23,054 bases of DNA. It comes from JAXDBV01 sp034678415. Lineage in GTDB: Bacteria > Bacteroidota > Bacteroidia > Bacteroidales > VadinHA17. The stretch spans positions 1-23,054 of the forward strand of contig JAXDBV010000259.1 in NCBI GenBank assembly GCA_034678415.1, read 5' to 3'. A model generated the notes under the pieces. It was given only the letters and a program-made list of their open reading frames with translations. It had not been told where the DNA came from and did not search any database. The position numbers and the translations under genes were made by a program. How positions within the stretch are numbered: the stretch's first letter is position 1; the number at the start of each line of letters is the position of its first letter. Shown here one piece after another: positions 1-7,462 of the stretch.

Positions 1-330
1 GCAACCGTTCGGTTAAACAGCTATCCTTTGGAACGAAGAACGATTGATGTTTTGCAGTGATAGGGATCCCTCCATGTTTAACCGAAAGGAACCTTCTGAT
101 AAGAGAAAAAGGGCATAGGATTGATACGGCCAGCGATTCATTCAATACTGGGCGTTTTAGTCGGCTCCTTACATTATGTTATCCGGCACAAGGAGACAGG
201 GAAAAGGGAAAGATACGAAAACAATCAATCTACACAAACCGGTGTTTCAGGTTCAGCCTGTTGCATGGTGCATAGAACCAGCATTTATACGTAACATAGG
301 ATTCACCGCTGATGATGTTCTGCGGCTCTC
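1..330. other. Non-coding stretch downstream of EF-G2
   Basis: I see no gene here. The only open frames are short (up to 72 codons), overlap one another, and resemble no family I know. There is no tRNA-like T-arm and no match to the Bacteroidota -7 motif TAnnTTTG. The stretch holds a 12-bp perfect inverted repeat (8-19 and 75-86), a GGGATCCC palindrome (63-70), and a weak imperfect hairpin (GGTTC at 250-254 with GAACC at 275-279). None of these is followed by a T-tract on the minus strand that would make a clear terminator for the EF-G2 gene. The gene further left lies outside the window. Confidence 0.6.
8..86. repeat. 12-bp perfect inverted repeat, 55-bp spacer
   Basis: TTCGGTTAAACA (8-19) is the exact reverse complement of TGTTTAACCGAA (75-86). 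A smaller pair, CTATC (21-25) with GATAG (59-63), nests inside, so a transcript could fold into a branched stem. No gene or T-tract explains it. It could be an RNA structure belonging to the 3' end of a gene left of the window, a regulator site pair, or the remnant of a small inverted-repeat element. I cannot choose among these. Confidence 0.5.
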
Positions 331-2487
331 TTATTCTTCCTCCTGTTCCGCCTCATAGGCTTTGAGCAGTTGTTCCTGGATATCCGGAGGTACCTGTGTA
401 TATTCTGAAAATTTCATGGTATACATGGCGCGACCTCCGGTGAGGGAGCTGAGGGCGGTGGAATACTTGCCCATCTCGGCGAGCGGCGCCTTTGCCCTGA
501 TCACCTCGAATCCCTTTTCGCTACTCATGCCAAGAACGATTGCGCGGCGGGTTTGCAGGTCACTCATCACATCTCCCATACGGTCACTGGGAACCCATAC
601 TTCCACCTCATAGATCGGTTCCATTATTTTAGGCCCGGCGTTCTTGAAAGCCTGGCTAAAGGCGTTACGACCGGCCAGACGGAATGATATCTCGTTGGAA
701 TCGACCGGGTGCATCTTACCATCATAGACGGCAATACGTATATCCCTCGCATAGGATCCGGTGAGAGGGCCTACCTCCATTTTTTCCATGATTCCTTTCA
801 GTATGGCGGGCATGAACCGTGCATCGATCGATCCGCCAACGATGCAGTTGTAATACACCAGCTTGCCTCCCCATTCAAGATCATATTCCTCCGTATTCCG
901 CACAGAGATTTTTATGTCTTTTCCTCCGACCTTATAAGAAGTGGGGGGAGGGGCTCCTTCCACATAGGGTTCGATAACCAGGTGTACTTCTCCGAACTGT
1001 CCGGCGCCACCCGATTGTTTCTTGTGCCGGTAATCGGCCCGTGCCACCCTGGTGATGGTTTCACGGTAAGGGATCTTCGGGGCCACGTATTGGGTATCGA
1101 TCTTAAAACGATTGTCCAATTGCCATTTCAGTATATTCAGGTGATGCTCCCCCTGTCCGTGAACGATGATCTGTTTCAGTTCTTTGGAGTATTCAACCAG
1201 GATGGTGGGATCCTCGTCGTGCGACCGCGCAAGAGCTTCTCCCATTTTTTCCTCATCGCCCTCGCTCATCGACTTGATTGCCACACGGTATTTTGGATTG
1301 GGAAAAGGAATGGGCTGGAACGCGAATGATACGGAAGGGATGGTGAGTGTATCGTTGGTTTTTGTTCCCTTGAGTTTCACGGTGGCGCCGATATCGCCGG
1401 CTGCCAGGGAGGGTATGCGGGTTCGGTTTTTACCGGCTACCACAAACAGCTGTGCCAGCCTTTCTTTATTGCGTGTACGATAGTTGATCAGGTCAATCCC
1501 TTCGGTAACTTCTCCGGAAAGTACCTTGAAATAATTGATCTCACCGATATGTGATTCGATGGAGGTCTTGAAGACAAAGAGGGAAACCGGAGCCTTCGGG
1601 TCAGTTTTTACTTCTTTTCCGTCTGTCGTTTTCATCGGGGACACCTGGTTGCAGGAGGGTACGGTATCGGCAATGAACTCCAGCAGCTGGTCAACACCAT
1701 AATTCCCTTTGGCAGAGACACAGAATACAGGGAAGATGCCCCGCTTCATTAAACCGGTGGTGATACCTTTTCGCATTTCTTCCTCGCTGAGGGTTTCTTT
1801 TTCGAAGAACACTTCCATCAGTTTCTCATCGCTCTCGGCTGCTGCCTCAACCAGTTGGTTATGAAGGCTGGTTGCCTTATCCTTCAGATCTGCCGGTATG
1901 TCGAGTATCTCTGCTTTTCCGCTGTCACCGGAGTAGCGATATAATTTCATCTTCATCACATCCACCATGGCGTTGAATCCATGCCCTTCGTTAACAGGGA
2001 ACTGAACGAGCACCACGTGGTTTCCGAAGTGCTCCCTGGCCATATCAACGGTCTTGTCGAAATTCGATTTTTCATGATCGAGATGATTCACCACCATGAC
2101 CACTGGTTTGGCAAAGCGGTCGGTCCACCGGAAGTGTATCTCCGATCCCACCTCAACACCGTTCTGGGCGTTCAGCAGCAGCACACCTGTATCGGCCATG
2201 TACAGGGATGACACGGCACTACCCACGAAATCATCAAGACCCGGGTTGTCGAGAATATTTATTTTCTTTCCCTGGTATTCCGTATACAGCAATGAGGAAT
2301 AGAGGGAGTTTCCGTACTGCTGTTCAACCTCGTTAAAGTCGGAAACCGTGTTTTTCCCCTCAATGGTTCCCCTGCGTTCAATGACACCTCCGTCAAACAG
2401 CATGGCTTCCGCAAGGGTGGTCTTTCCTGAGCTGGCATTACCAAGCAAGGCGATATTCTTTATTTCATCGGTCTGATAAGCTTTCAT
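331..2487 (-). CDS. fusA2: Elongation factor G paralog EF-G2 (catalytic His absent)
   Basis: EF-G family translocase paralog of 718 residues. The P-loop GNASSGKT is intact (16-23). G3 reads DNPGL (80-84) instead of DTPGH, so the GTPase histidine is Leu84. G4 reads NHLD (134-137) instead of NKMD, and the switch I 'RGITI' block of the housekeeping protein is not recognisable. Domains II-V follow. Domain IV keeps the tip motif HPVDS (His593), needed for translocation in EF-G, but has about 28 extra residues (around 508-544) compared with the fusA product here. This matches Bacteroides EF-G2, which is reported to support translocation without hydrolysing GTP and to matter during carbon limitation. 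I chose ATG at 2487, giving MKAYQTDEIKNIALLG as in Bacteroides homologues. A GTG three codons upstream (2496) is possible. The gene is transcribed divergently from rpsL, with its own promoter. Confidence 0.93.
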   Translation of the reverse strand: MKAYQTDEIKNIALLGNASSGKTTLAEAMLFDGGVIERRGTIEGKNTVSDFNEVEQQYGNSLYSSLLYTEYQGKKINILDNPGLDDFVGSAVSSLYMADTGVLLLNAQNGVEVGSEIHFRWTDRFAKPVVMVVNHLDHEKSNFDKTVDMAREHFGNHVVLVQFPVNEGHGFNAMVDVMKMKLYRYSGDSGKAEILDIPADLKDKATSLHNQLVEAAAESDEKLMEVFFEKETLSEEEMRKGITTGLMKRGIFPVFCVSAKGNYGVDQLLEFIADTVPSCNQVSPMKTTDGKEVKTDPKAPVSLFVFKTSIESHIGEINYFKVLSGEVTEGIDLINYRTRNKERLAQLFVVAGKNRTRIPSLAAGDIGATVKLKGTKTNDTLTIPSVSFAFQPIPFPNPKYRVAIKSMSEGDEEKMGEALARSHDEDPTILVEYSKELKQIIVHGQGEHHLNILKWQLDNRFKIDTQYVAPKIPYRETITRVARADYRHKKQSGGAGQFGEVHLVIEPYVEGAPPPTSYKVGGKDIKISVRNTEEYDLEWGGKLVYYNCIVGGSIDARFMPAILKGIMEKMEVGPLTGSYARDIRIAVYDGKMHPVDSNEISFRLAGRNAFSQAFKNAGPKIMEPIYEVEVWVPSDRMGDVMSDLQTRRAIVLGMSSEKGFEVIRAKAPLAEMGKYSTALSSLTGGRAMYTMKFSEYTQVPPDIQEQLLKAYEAEQEEE

Positions 2488-2557
2488 GGTTAACACTATT
2501 GTTAATTTATTGAATGATATGATTTTACTGTGCTCTGTTCCCGGAGGGATTGAGCCC

Positions 2558-2589
2558 CAAAAGTAAAATAATTTATAGAATTAACCAAA
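2558..2589 (-). promoter_or_regulatory. Predicted promoter of EF-G2 gene
   Basis: On the minus strand, TTTG (2589-2586) is followed after 20 bp by TACTTTTG (2565-2558). This fits the Bacteroidota primary sigma consensus TTTG N19-21 TAnnTTTG. Predicted transcription starts near 2551, giving a leader of about 64 nt before ATG at 2487. It is independent of the promoter for rpsL, so EF-G2 can be regulated separately. Confidence 0.6.
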
Positions 2590-2659
2590 GGCATAGGAAT
2601 TCTGTTTCGTGGGGGATTGTTTTCCTGACAAAAATCATCCCGAAAGTATTGTAATTATG

Positions 2660-2685
2660 TTCCGTGTTTTTTATGACACACGGAA
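2660..2685. repeat. 8-bp inverted repeat between divergent promoters
   Basis: TTCCGTGT (2660-2667) and ACACGGAA (2678-2685) are exact reverse complements separated by 10 bp. The site sits about 70 bp upstream of the EF-G2 -33 element and about 70 bp upstream of the rpsL -33 element, a plausible position for a dimeric regulator acting on either promoter. No protein can be assigned from sequence alone. Confidence 0.45.
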
Positions 2686-2755
2686 GGCTGAAAGTAACTA
2701 TTGGCAAGAATTTTAAATCTGTCGGTCAAAAACGAAATTTTCGTGGGAGCGACTA

Positions 2756-2784
2756 TTGTTTTTAAAGAAAAAAATATACCTTTG
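2756..2784 (+). promoter_or_regulatory. Predicted main promoter of the ribosomal superoperon
   Basis: TTG (2756-2758), then 18 bp, then TACCTTTG (2777-2784), a perfect TAnnTTTG -7 element. Predicted transcription starts near 2790, giving a leader of about 45 nt, A-rich, before rpsL. No other equally good promoter precedes the next 31 genes in an intergenic position, so this is the likely principal promoter. Confidence 0.7.
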
Positions 2785-2835
2785 CATCCCGATTCACGAA
2801 AAAAAAAGTATAGAAAATTAACTCAAACAGACTGT

Positions 2836-3210
2836 ATGCCAACGATTCAACAGTTAGTAAGAAAAGGCAGAAGTACAAAAGTGGTGAAGAGCAAAGCACC
2901 GGCACTGGACTCATGTCCTCAGAAGCGTGGTGTTTGTGTCAGGGTTTACACCACCACCCCGAAGAAGCCCAATTCGGCCATGCGCAAGGTGGCCAGGGTG
3001 AGGTTGACCAACCAGAAAGAGGTGAATGCCTATATCCCTGGTGAGGGTCATAACCTCCAGGAACACTCCATTGTGCTGATCCGTGGCGGCAGGGTGAAGG
3101 ATCTTCCCGGCGTAAGATACCACCTGATCCGTGGTGCACTCGATGCATCAGGTGTGGAAGCAAGGACACAGAGACGATCAAAATACGGAGCAAAACGACC
3201 AAAGAAATAA
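2836..3210 (+). CDS. rpsL: 30S ribosomal protein S12 (uS12)
   Basis: S12 of the small subunit lies near the decoding centre and helps monitor codon-anticodon pairing. The protein is 124 residues, normal for the family. It carries the signatures TTTPKKPNSAMRK (about 39-51) and GGRVKDLPGVRYH (about 84-96). Lys43 and Lys88, the classic streptomycin-resistance positions, are both lysine, so the sequence looks wild type. ATG at 2836 matches the family N-terminus MPTIQQLVRKGR. The leader has no Shine-Dalgarno. It is the first gene of the superoperon, 24 bp before rpsG. In many Bacteroidota rpsL follows rpoC. Here the neighbour upstream is the divergent EF-G2 gene. Confidence 0.98.
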   Translation: MPTIQQLVRKGRSTKVVKSKAPALDSCPQKRGVCVRVYTTTPKKPNSAMRKVARVRLTNQKEVNAYIPGEGHNLQEHSIVLIRGGRVKDLPGVRYHLIRGALDASGVEARTQRRSKYGAKRPKK

Positions 3211-3234
3211 TTGACCCGATAAAGAACGGATGAA

Positions 3235-3711
3235 ATGAGAAAAGGCAGTCCGAAAAAAAGAATGCTGTTGCCCGATCCAAAGTTCAAGGATCCGATGGTA
3301 ACACGCTTTGTGAACAACCTGATGAGGAAGGGTAAGAAAAGTGTCGCGCTGGGTGTGTTCTATGAAGCCATGGACCTGGTTGCAGAAAAGACGAAAGATG
3401 CAGGCAAGTCACCGTTAGAGGTGTGGAAGAAGGCGTTGGATAATATAACCCCGCAGGTGGAGGTTAAAAGCCGCAGGGTAGGGGGTGCCACCTTCCAGGT
3501 TCCGCAGGAAGTACGGCCCGACAGAAAAATATCCCTCAGCATGAAGAACCTGGTCTTCTTCTCAAAGAAAAGAACAGGCAAGTCAATGAGCCAAAAACTG
3601 GCTGCGGAAATATTGGATGCATACAATGAACAGGGCGCTGCCTACAAGAAAAAGGAAGATATGCACAGAATGGCGGAAGCAAATAAGGCATTTGCCCATT
3701 TCAGGTTCTGA
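3235..3711 (+). CDS. rpsG: 30S ribosomal protein S7 (uS7)
   Basis: S7 starts assembly of the 30S head by binding the 3' major domain of 16S rRNA, and it contacts E-site tRNA. The protein has 158 residues and begins MRKGSPKKRMLLPDPKFKD. The family signature around DPKFKDPMVTRFVNNLMRKGKK is visible at about residues 14-35, and the basic C-terminal region with HRMAEANKAFAHFRF closes it. It lies between rpsL (24 bp) and fusA (43 bp), the usual str-operon order. In the gap to fusA a seven-codon reading frame starts at 3723. Confidence 0.98.
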   Translation: MRKGSPKKRMLLPDPKFKDPMVTRFVNNLMRKGKKSVALGVFYEAMDLVAEKTKDAGKSPLEVWKKALDNITPQVEVKSRRVGGATFQVPQEVRPDRKISLSMKNLVFFSKKRTGKSMSQKLAAEILDAYNEQGAAYKKKEDMHRMAEANKAFAHFRF

Positions 3712-3754
3712 GAATATATATAATGGTATATCGTAAGCAGATGTAAAACAACTC

Positions 3755-5863
3755 ATGGTTCCCAGTCTAAAATATGTACGCAACATCGGGATCATGGCAC
3801 ACATTGATGCCGGGAAAACCACGACCACTGAGCGTATCCTTTACTATACGGGCATTACGCACAGAATGGGAGAGGTGCATGATGGTGCGGCACAGATGGA
3901 CTGGATGATCCAGGAGCAGGAAAGAGGGATCACAATTACCTCCGCAGCTACCACTACTTACTGGAGATACCGCGATGAGGATTTCAAAATCAACATCATT
4001 GATACGCCGGGTCATGTGGATTTTACGGTCGAGGTGGAACGGTCACTCAGGGTGCTTGACGGCGTCATCGCTGTCTTCTGCGCGGTGGGGGGTGTGGAAC
4101 CGCAATCGGAAACCGTGTGGCGACAAGCCAATAAATACAAGGGTCCCCGCATCGCCTTTGTCAATAAGATGGATCGTGTGGGAGCCGACTATTTCAGCGT
4201 TATACACCAGATCTCGGAAAAGCTGGGAGCAAACCCCGTGCCTGTTCAGCTCCCTATTGGCAACAGCGAAACATTTGCCGGGGTTATTGATCTCATCGAG
4301 AAAAAAGCCATTGTGTGGGTGGATGATGAAACCCTCGGTATCAAGTACGAAGTAAGACATATACCGGATGAACTGCTGACGGAAACGGAAGAATGGAGAG
4401 GTAAACTGGTCGACTCCCTGGCAGATGTGGATGATTCGATTCTGGAGCGGTATGTCGAGGATCGTGACTCTATAACCCCTGACGAGATCAGGCAGGCTCT
4501 TCGCAAAGCTACTATCAGTAACAAGGTGGTCCCGGTACTATGCGGATCCGCATTCAGGAACAAAGGCATTCAGCGGCTGCTGGATGCCGTTGTTGCTTTT
4601 TTGCCGAATCCTCTGGATAAAGGAGCGGTTACTGGACTGAATACCTTTATAAAGAAGGTGGAGGAACGGCTGCCTGATACTGCACAACCGCTAACCGCCC
4701 TGGCGTTCAAAATTGCCACCGATCCCTTTATCGGTCGACTGGTATACCTGCGTGTCTATTCGGGTGTTATCAGGTCAGGACAACAAGTGCTCAACTCACG
4801 TACGGGAAAGAAAGATCGTGTGACCCGCCTCTATCAGATGCATGCCAACAAACAGAACCCGAGGGAGGAGATAAGCGCGGGAGATATCTGCGGTGCGGTA
4901 GGATTGAAAGATGTTAAGACGGGAGATACTATCTGTGACATTGCCCGCCCTATTGCCCTGGAGTCGATCGAGTTTCCGGAGCCGGTGGTAGGAATCGCCA
5001 TTGAACCCAAGACACAGGCGGATATTGATAAACTGGCTATTGCCCTCGGTAAGCTTGCAGAAGAAGATCCCACATTCCAGGTGAAATACGATGAGAATAC
5101 AGGCCAGACCGTCATGAGCGGTATGGGTGAACTGCACCTGGAAATTCTTATTGATCGCATGAAACGTGAATTCAACGTGCAATGCAATGTGGGGAAACCG
5201 CAGGTGGCATACAAGGAAGCCGTTACCGCCACCGTTGAACACAGGGAAGTATTCAAGAAGCAAACCGGTGGCAGGGGTAAGTATGCCGATATCACCGTCA
5301 GGATTGGCCCGACCGATCATGATATCAAGGGATTAGACTTCATAAACGAGGTAAGGGGAGGGAATATCCCGAAGGAATTTATACCATCGATCGAGAAAGG
5401 ATTCAGGGAAGCCATGCAGAATGGAGTCCTGGCCGGATTTCCCCTGGAGAACCTGAGGGTAACCCTGATCGACGGATCATTCCATCCGGTCGATTCCGAT
5501 GCCATCTCTTTTGAGATCGTGGCTAAACATGCCTTTAAAAAGGCCTGTGAACAAGCCAAACCTGTACTTCTGGAACCGATAATGAACGCGGAAGTGGTGA
5601 CACCGGAAGAATACATGGGCGATATCATCAGCGATTTCAACAAGCGGCGCGGGCAGGTGGAAGGAATGGAATCGAAGGCTGGTCTGCGTGTGATAAAAGC
5701 CAAGGTGCCTCTGGCTGAAAAATTCGGTTATGTTACCATCCTGCGCAGCCTGTCATCGGGAAGAGCTACCTCAACCATGGAGTTCTCTCATTATGAGGAA
5801 GTGCCAACCGACATCTCCGTGAAGATCATTGAAATGATTAAAGGGAAAATAGCATTTGTATAA
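3755..5863 (+). CDS. fusA: Elongation factor G (housekeeping translocase)
   Basis: EF-G drives tRNA-mRNA translocation with GTP hydrolysis and, with RRF, splits post-termination ribosomes. The protein has 702 residues. All GTPase motifs are intact: AHIDAGKT (15-22), switch I with RGITI (57-61), DTPGH (83-87) with the catalytic His87, and NKMD (137-140). Domains II to V follow, with the domain IV tip motif FHPVDS. It is therefore the active counterpart of the degenerate paralog at 331-2487. ATG at 3755 gives MVPSLKYVRNIGIMAHID. tuf, which follows fusA in E. coli, is absent: rpsJ begins 13 bp downstream, joining the str and S10 blocks. Confidence 0.98.
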   Translation: MVPSLKYVRNIGIMAHIDAGKTTTTERILYYTGITHRMGEVHDGAAQMDWMIQEQERGITITSAATTTYWRYRDEDFKINIIDTPGHVDFTVEVERSLRVLDGVIAVFCAVGGVEPQSETVWRQANKYKGPRIAFVNKMDRVGADYFSVIHQISEKLGANPVPVQLPIGNSETFAGVIDLIEKKAIVWVDDETLGIKYEVRHIPDELLTETEEWRGKLVDSLADVDDSILERYVEDRDSITPDEIRQALRKATISNKVVPVLCGSAFRNKGIQRLLDAVVAFLPNPLDKGAVTGLNTFIKKVEERLPDTAQPLTALAFKIATDPFIGRLVYLRVYSGVIRSGQQVLNSRTGKKDRVTRLYQMHANKQNPREEISAGDICGAVGLKDVKTGDTICDIARPIALESIEFPEPVVGIAIEPKTQADIDKLAIALGKLAEEDPTFQVKYDENTGQTVMSGMGELHLEILIDRMKREFNVQCNVGKPQVAYKEAVTATVEHREVFKKQTGGRGKYADITVRIGPTDHDIKGLDFINEVRGGNIPKEFIPSIEKGFREAMQNGVLAGFPLENLRVTLIDGSFHPVDSDAISFEIVAKHAFKKACEQAKPVLLEPIMNAEVVTPEEYMGDIISDFNKRRGQVEGMESKAGLRVIKAKVPLAEKFGYVTILRSLSSGRATSTMEFSHYEEVPTDISVKIIEMIKGKIAFV

Positions 5864-5876
5864 TACATTATCAGTT

Positions 5877-6182
5877 ATGAGCCAGAAGATCAGAATTAAA
5901 TTGAAGTCGTACGATCATAATCTTGTCGACAAGTCGGCTGACAAAATCGTGAAAACAGTGAAGTCGACCGGTGCAGTGGTGAGCGGTCCAATCCCCCTTC
6001 CCACCCATCTGAGGATTTTCACTGTGCTCCGTTCACCCTTTGTAAATAAGAAGGCGCGGGAACAATTTCAGTTGACCTCCCACAAACGCCTGCTCGATAT
6101 CTACAGTTCCACCCCCAAAACCATTGATGCGCTGATGAAACTTGAATTGCCGAGCGGCGTAGAAGTGGAAATTAAAGTTTGA
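5877..6182 (+). CDS. rpsJ: 30S ribosomal protein S10 (uS10)
   Basis: S10 is a 30S head protein that in E. coli also acts as NusE, partner of NusB and NusG in antitermination and transcription-translation coupling. The protein has 101 residues, starting MSQKIRIKLKSYDH. The signature region VSGPIPLPTHLRIFTVLRSP (about 40-59) is clear. The open frame extends seven codons upstream to 5856, but that ATG lies inside fusA and the family start is at 5877. The leader contains ATACATTA (5863-5870), a motif that recurs before several start codons in this cluster. It is the first gene of the S10 block, 13 bp after fusA. Confidence 0.97.
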   Translation: MSQKIRIKLKSYDHNLVDKSADKIVKTVKSTGAVVSGPIPLPTHLRIFTVLRSPFVNKKAREQFQLTSHKRLLDIYSSTPKTIDALMKLELPSGVEVEIKV

Positions 6183-6204
6183 GTATTGAAAAAACATAAC
6201 AGCC

Positions 6205-6822
6205 ATGCCAGGACTAATCGGTAAAAAGAAAGGAATGACCCGGGTCTTTGATGAGAACGGGAAAAATATAGCCTGTACGGTCATCGAGGTAAAGCCGAAT
6301 GTGATCACCCAGATAAAAACGCTGGAGAGAGACGGGTACCAGGCCGTTCAGCTGGCCTATGACGACAAGAAGGAGAAAACCTCCAATAAGGCCGAGATAG
6401 GGCATTTCAAAAAGGCAAACACTACTCCCAAGAAAAAAGTGATTGAACTGAGAGGATTTGTTGAACACTGGAAGGTGGGTGATACGATCACCGTGGAATA
6501 TTTCAACGATGATACATGGCTTGATATCACCGGCATCTCCAAGGGAAAAGGCTTTCAGGGTGTGGTGAAACGGCATGGATTCGGGGGAGTGGGATCACAA
6601 AGCCACGGCCAGCATGACCGTGAGAGGGCTCCCGGCTCGCTCGGAGCATCCTCCTACCCGTCAAGGGTACTGAAAGGTATGCGGATGGCCGGACAAACCG
6701 GGCACGCCAAGGTGAAGGAAATCAACCTCAGGGTTGTAAAAATATTGCCTGAAGAAAACCTGCTCCTCGTCAGAGGTTCAGTACCAGGCCCATCAGGTTC
6801 ATATTTACTTATTGAAAAATGA
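6205..6822 (+). CDS. rplC: 50S ribosomal protein L3 (uL3)
   Basis: L3 is an early 50S assembly protein whose long loop reaches toward the peptidyl transferase centre. The protein has 205 residues. It starts MPGLIGKKKGMTRVFDENG. The central loop contains GFGGVGSQSHGQHDRERAPG and the MAGQTGHAKV segment, whose Gln corresponds to the residue methylated by PrmB in E. coli. Its last codons overlap rplD by 4 nt (ATGA), which suggests translational coupling. A-rich leader (AAAAACATAACAGCC) without Shine-Dalgarno. Confidence 0.97.
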   Translation: MPGLIGKKKGMTRVFDENGKNIACTVIEVKPNVITQIKTLERDGYQAVQLAYDDKKEKTSNKAEIGHFKKANTTPKKKVIELRGFVEHWKVGDTITVEYFNDDTWLDITGISKGKGFQGVVKRHGFGGVGSQSHGQHDRERAPGSLGASSYPSRVLKGMRMAGQTGHAKVKEINLRVVKILPEENLLLVRGSVPGPSGSYLLIEK

Positions 6823-7451
6823 TGAAAGTACCAGTTGTCAATATTGAGGGAAAAAGTACCGGAAAGACGGTTGATCTCAAGGATGAGATCTTCGGTATTG
6901 AACCGAATGATCATGCTATATACCTTGATGTCAAGCAGTACATGGCCAATTCCCGTCAGGGCACCCATAAAACAAAGGAGAGATCTGAAGTGGTCGGAAG
7001 TACAAGGAAAATAAAACGACAGAAAGGTACGGGAACGGCCCGCTTCGGGAGCATTAAAAACCCGTTGTTCCGTGGCGGAGGCCGGGTGTTCGGGCCCATC
7101 CCCAAAGATTATGATTTCAAACTGAACAAAAAGGTGAAGATCCTGGCCAGAAAATCAGCACTGACCTATAAGGCCCGTAACAATGAGATTGTTGTGGTTG
7201 AGGATTTTAACCTCGAAGCACCCAGGACCAGCGCTTTTGTCGCCGTCACTAACCACCTGAAGATAAACGATAAAAAATCACTTTTCGTTTTATCCGAACA
7301 AAATAAAAACCTATATTTGTCGTCTCGAAATTTGCCCTCAGCAAAGGTTGTAACTGCAAATGAATTAAATACTTACGATATTCTTGATGCAGGTACCCTT
7401 GTGCTGGTTGAAAGTTCGATCGACATTTTAAATAAATCATTTGGTCTTTAA
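6819..7451 (+). CDS. rplD: 50S ribosomal protein L4 (uL4)
   Basis: L4 binds 23S rRNA domain I and its loop lines the exit tunnel constriction. In E. coli it also represses the S10 operon, but no comparable leader structure is evident here. The protein has 210 residues (209 if the second of two adjacent ATGs is used). The tunnel-loop signature KRQKGTGTARFGSIKNPLFRGGG lies at about 66-88, and the C-terminal part ends near SSIDILNKSFGL. It overlaps rplC by 4 nt and precedes rplW by 11 bp. The stretch around 7265-7320 is unusually A/T-rich for this cluster and contains a perfect TAnnTTTG element. Confidence 0.97.
   Translation: MMKVPVVNIEGKSTGKTVDLKDEIFGIEPNDHAIYLDVKQYMANSRQGTHKTKERSEVVGSTRKIKRQKGTGTARFGSIKNPLFRGGGRVFGPIPKDYDFKLNKKVKILARKSALTYKARNNEIVVVEDFNLEAPRTSAFVAVTNHLKINDKKSLFVLSEQNKNLYLSSRNLPSAKVVTANELNTYDILDAGTLVLVESSIDILNKSFGL
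7288..7319 (+). promoter_or_regulatory. Possible internal promoter inside rplD
   Basis: TATATTTG (7312-7319) is a perfect TAnnTTTG -7 element in an A/T-rich patch of the rplD 3' region. A poor -33 (TTTT at 7288-7291) lies 20 bp upstream. It would start transcription near 7325, ahead of rplW. It lies in coding sequence whose codons are constrained, so chance is a real alternative. Confidence 0.25.
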
Positions 7452-7462
7452 TTCATATTGAA

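Larger units (their letters stand above)
2488..2835. other. Divergent intergenic region fusA2 / rpsL
   Basis: This 348-bp non-coding region separates the EF-G2 gene (minus) from the ribosomal superoperon (plus). It holds a promoter for each direction, an 8-bp-arm inverted repeat between them, and a run of nine A residues (2799-2807) in the predicted rpsL leader. An open frame extends upstream from rpsL to 2701 but begins with TTG and adds 45 residues absent from the S12 family, so I treat it as leader. I see no tRNA, riboswitch or intrinsic terminator. Confidence 0.8.

Noticed and set aside
250..279. Imperfect hairpin GGTTC...GAACC as a terminator for EF-G2
   Set aside because: Five base pairs with a large internal loop and no T-tract on the minus strand.
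57..358. Two overlapping short open frames (72 and 60 codons) at the left edge
   Set aside because: They overlap in different frames, match no family I know, and have no promoter motif. They are best explained by chance.
709..1329. 206-codon open frame antisense to the EF-G2 gene
   Set aside because: It lies wholly opposite a well-conserved coding sequence, and its translation has no family features. Similar antisense frames occur under fusA, rpoA and eno.
2701..2835. In-frame N-terminal extension of rpsL by 45 codons
   Set aside because: It starts with TTG, covers the predicted promoter, and the added residues are not part of S12. The family start at 2836 is clear.
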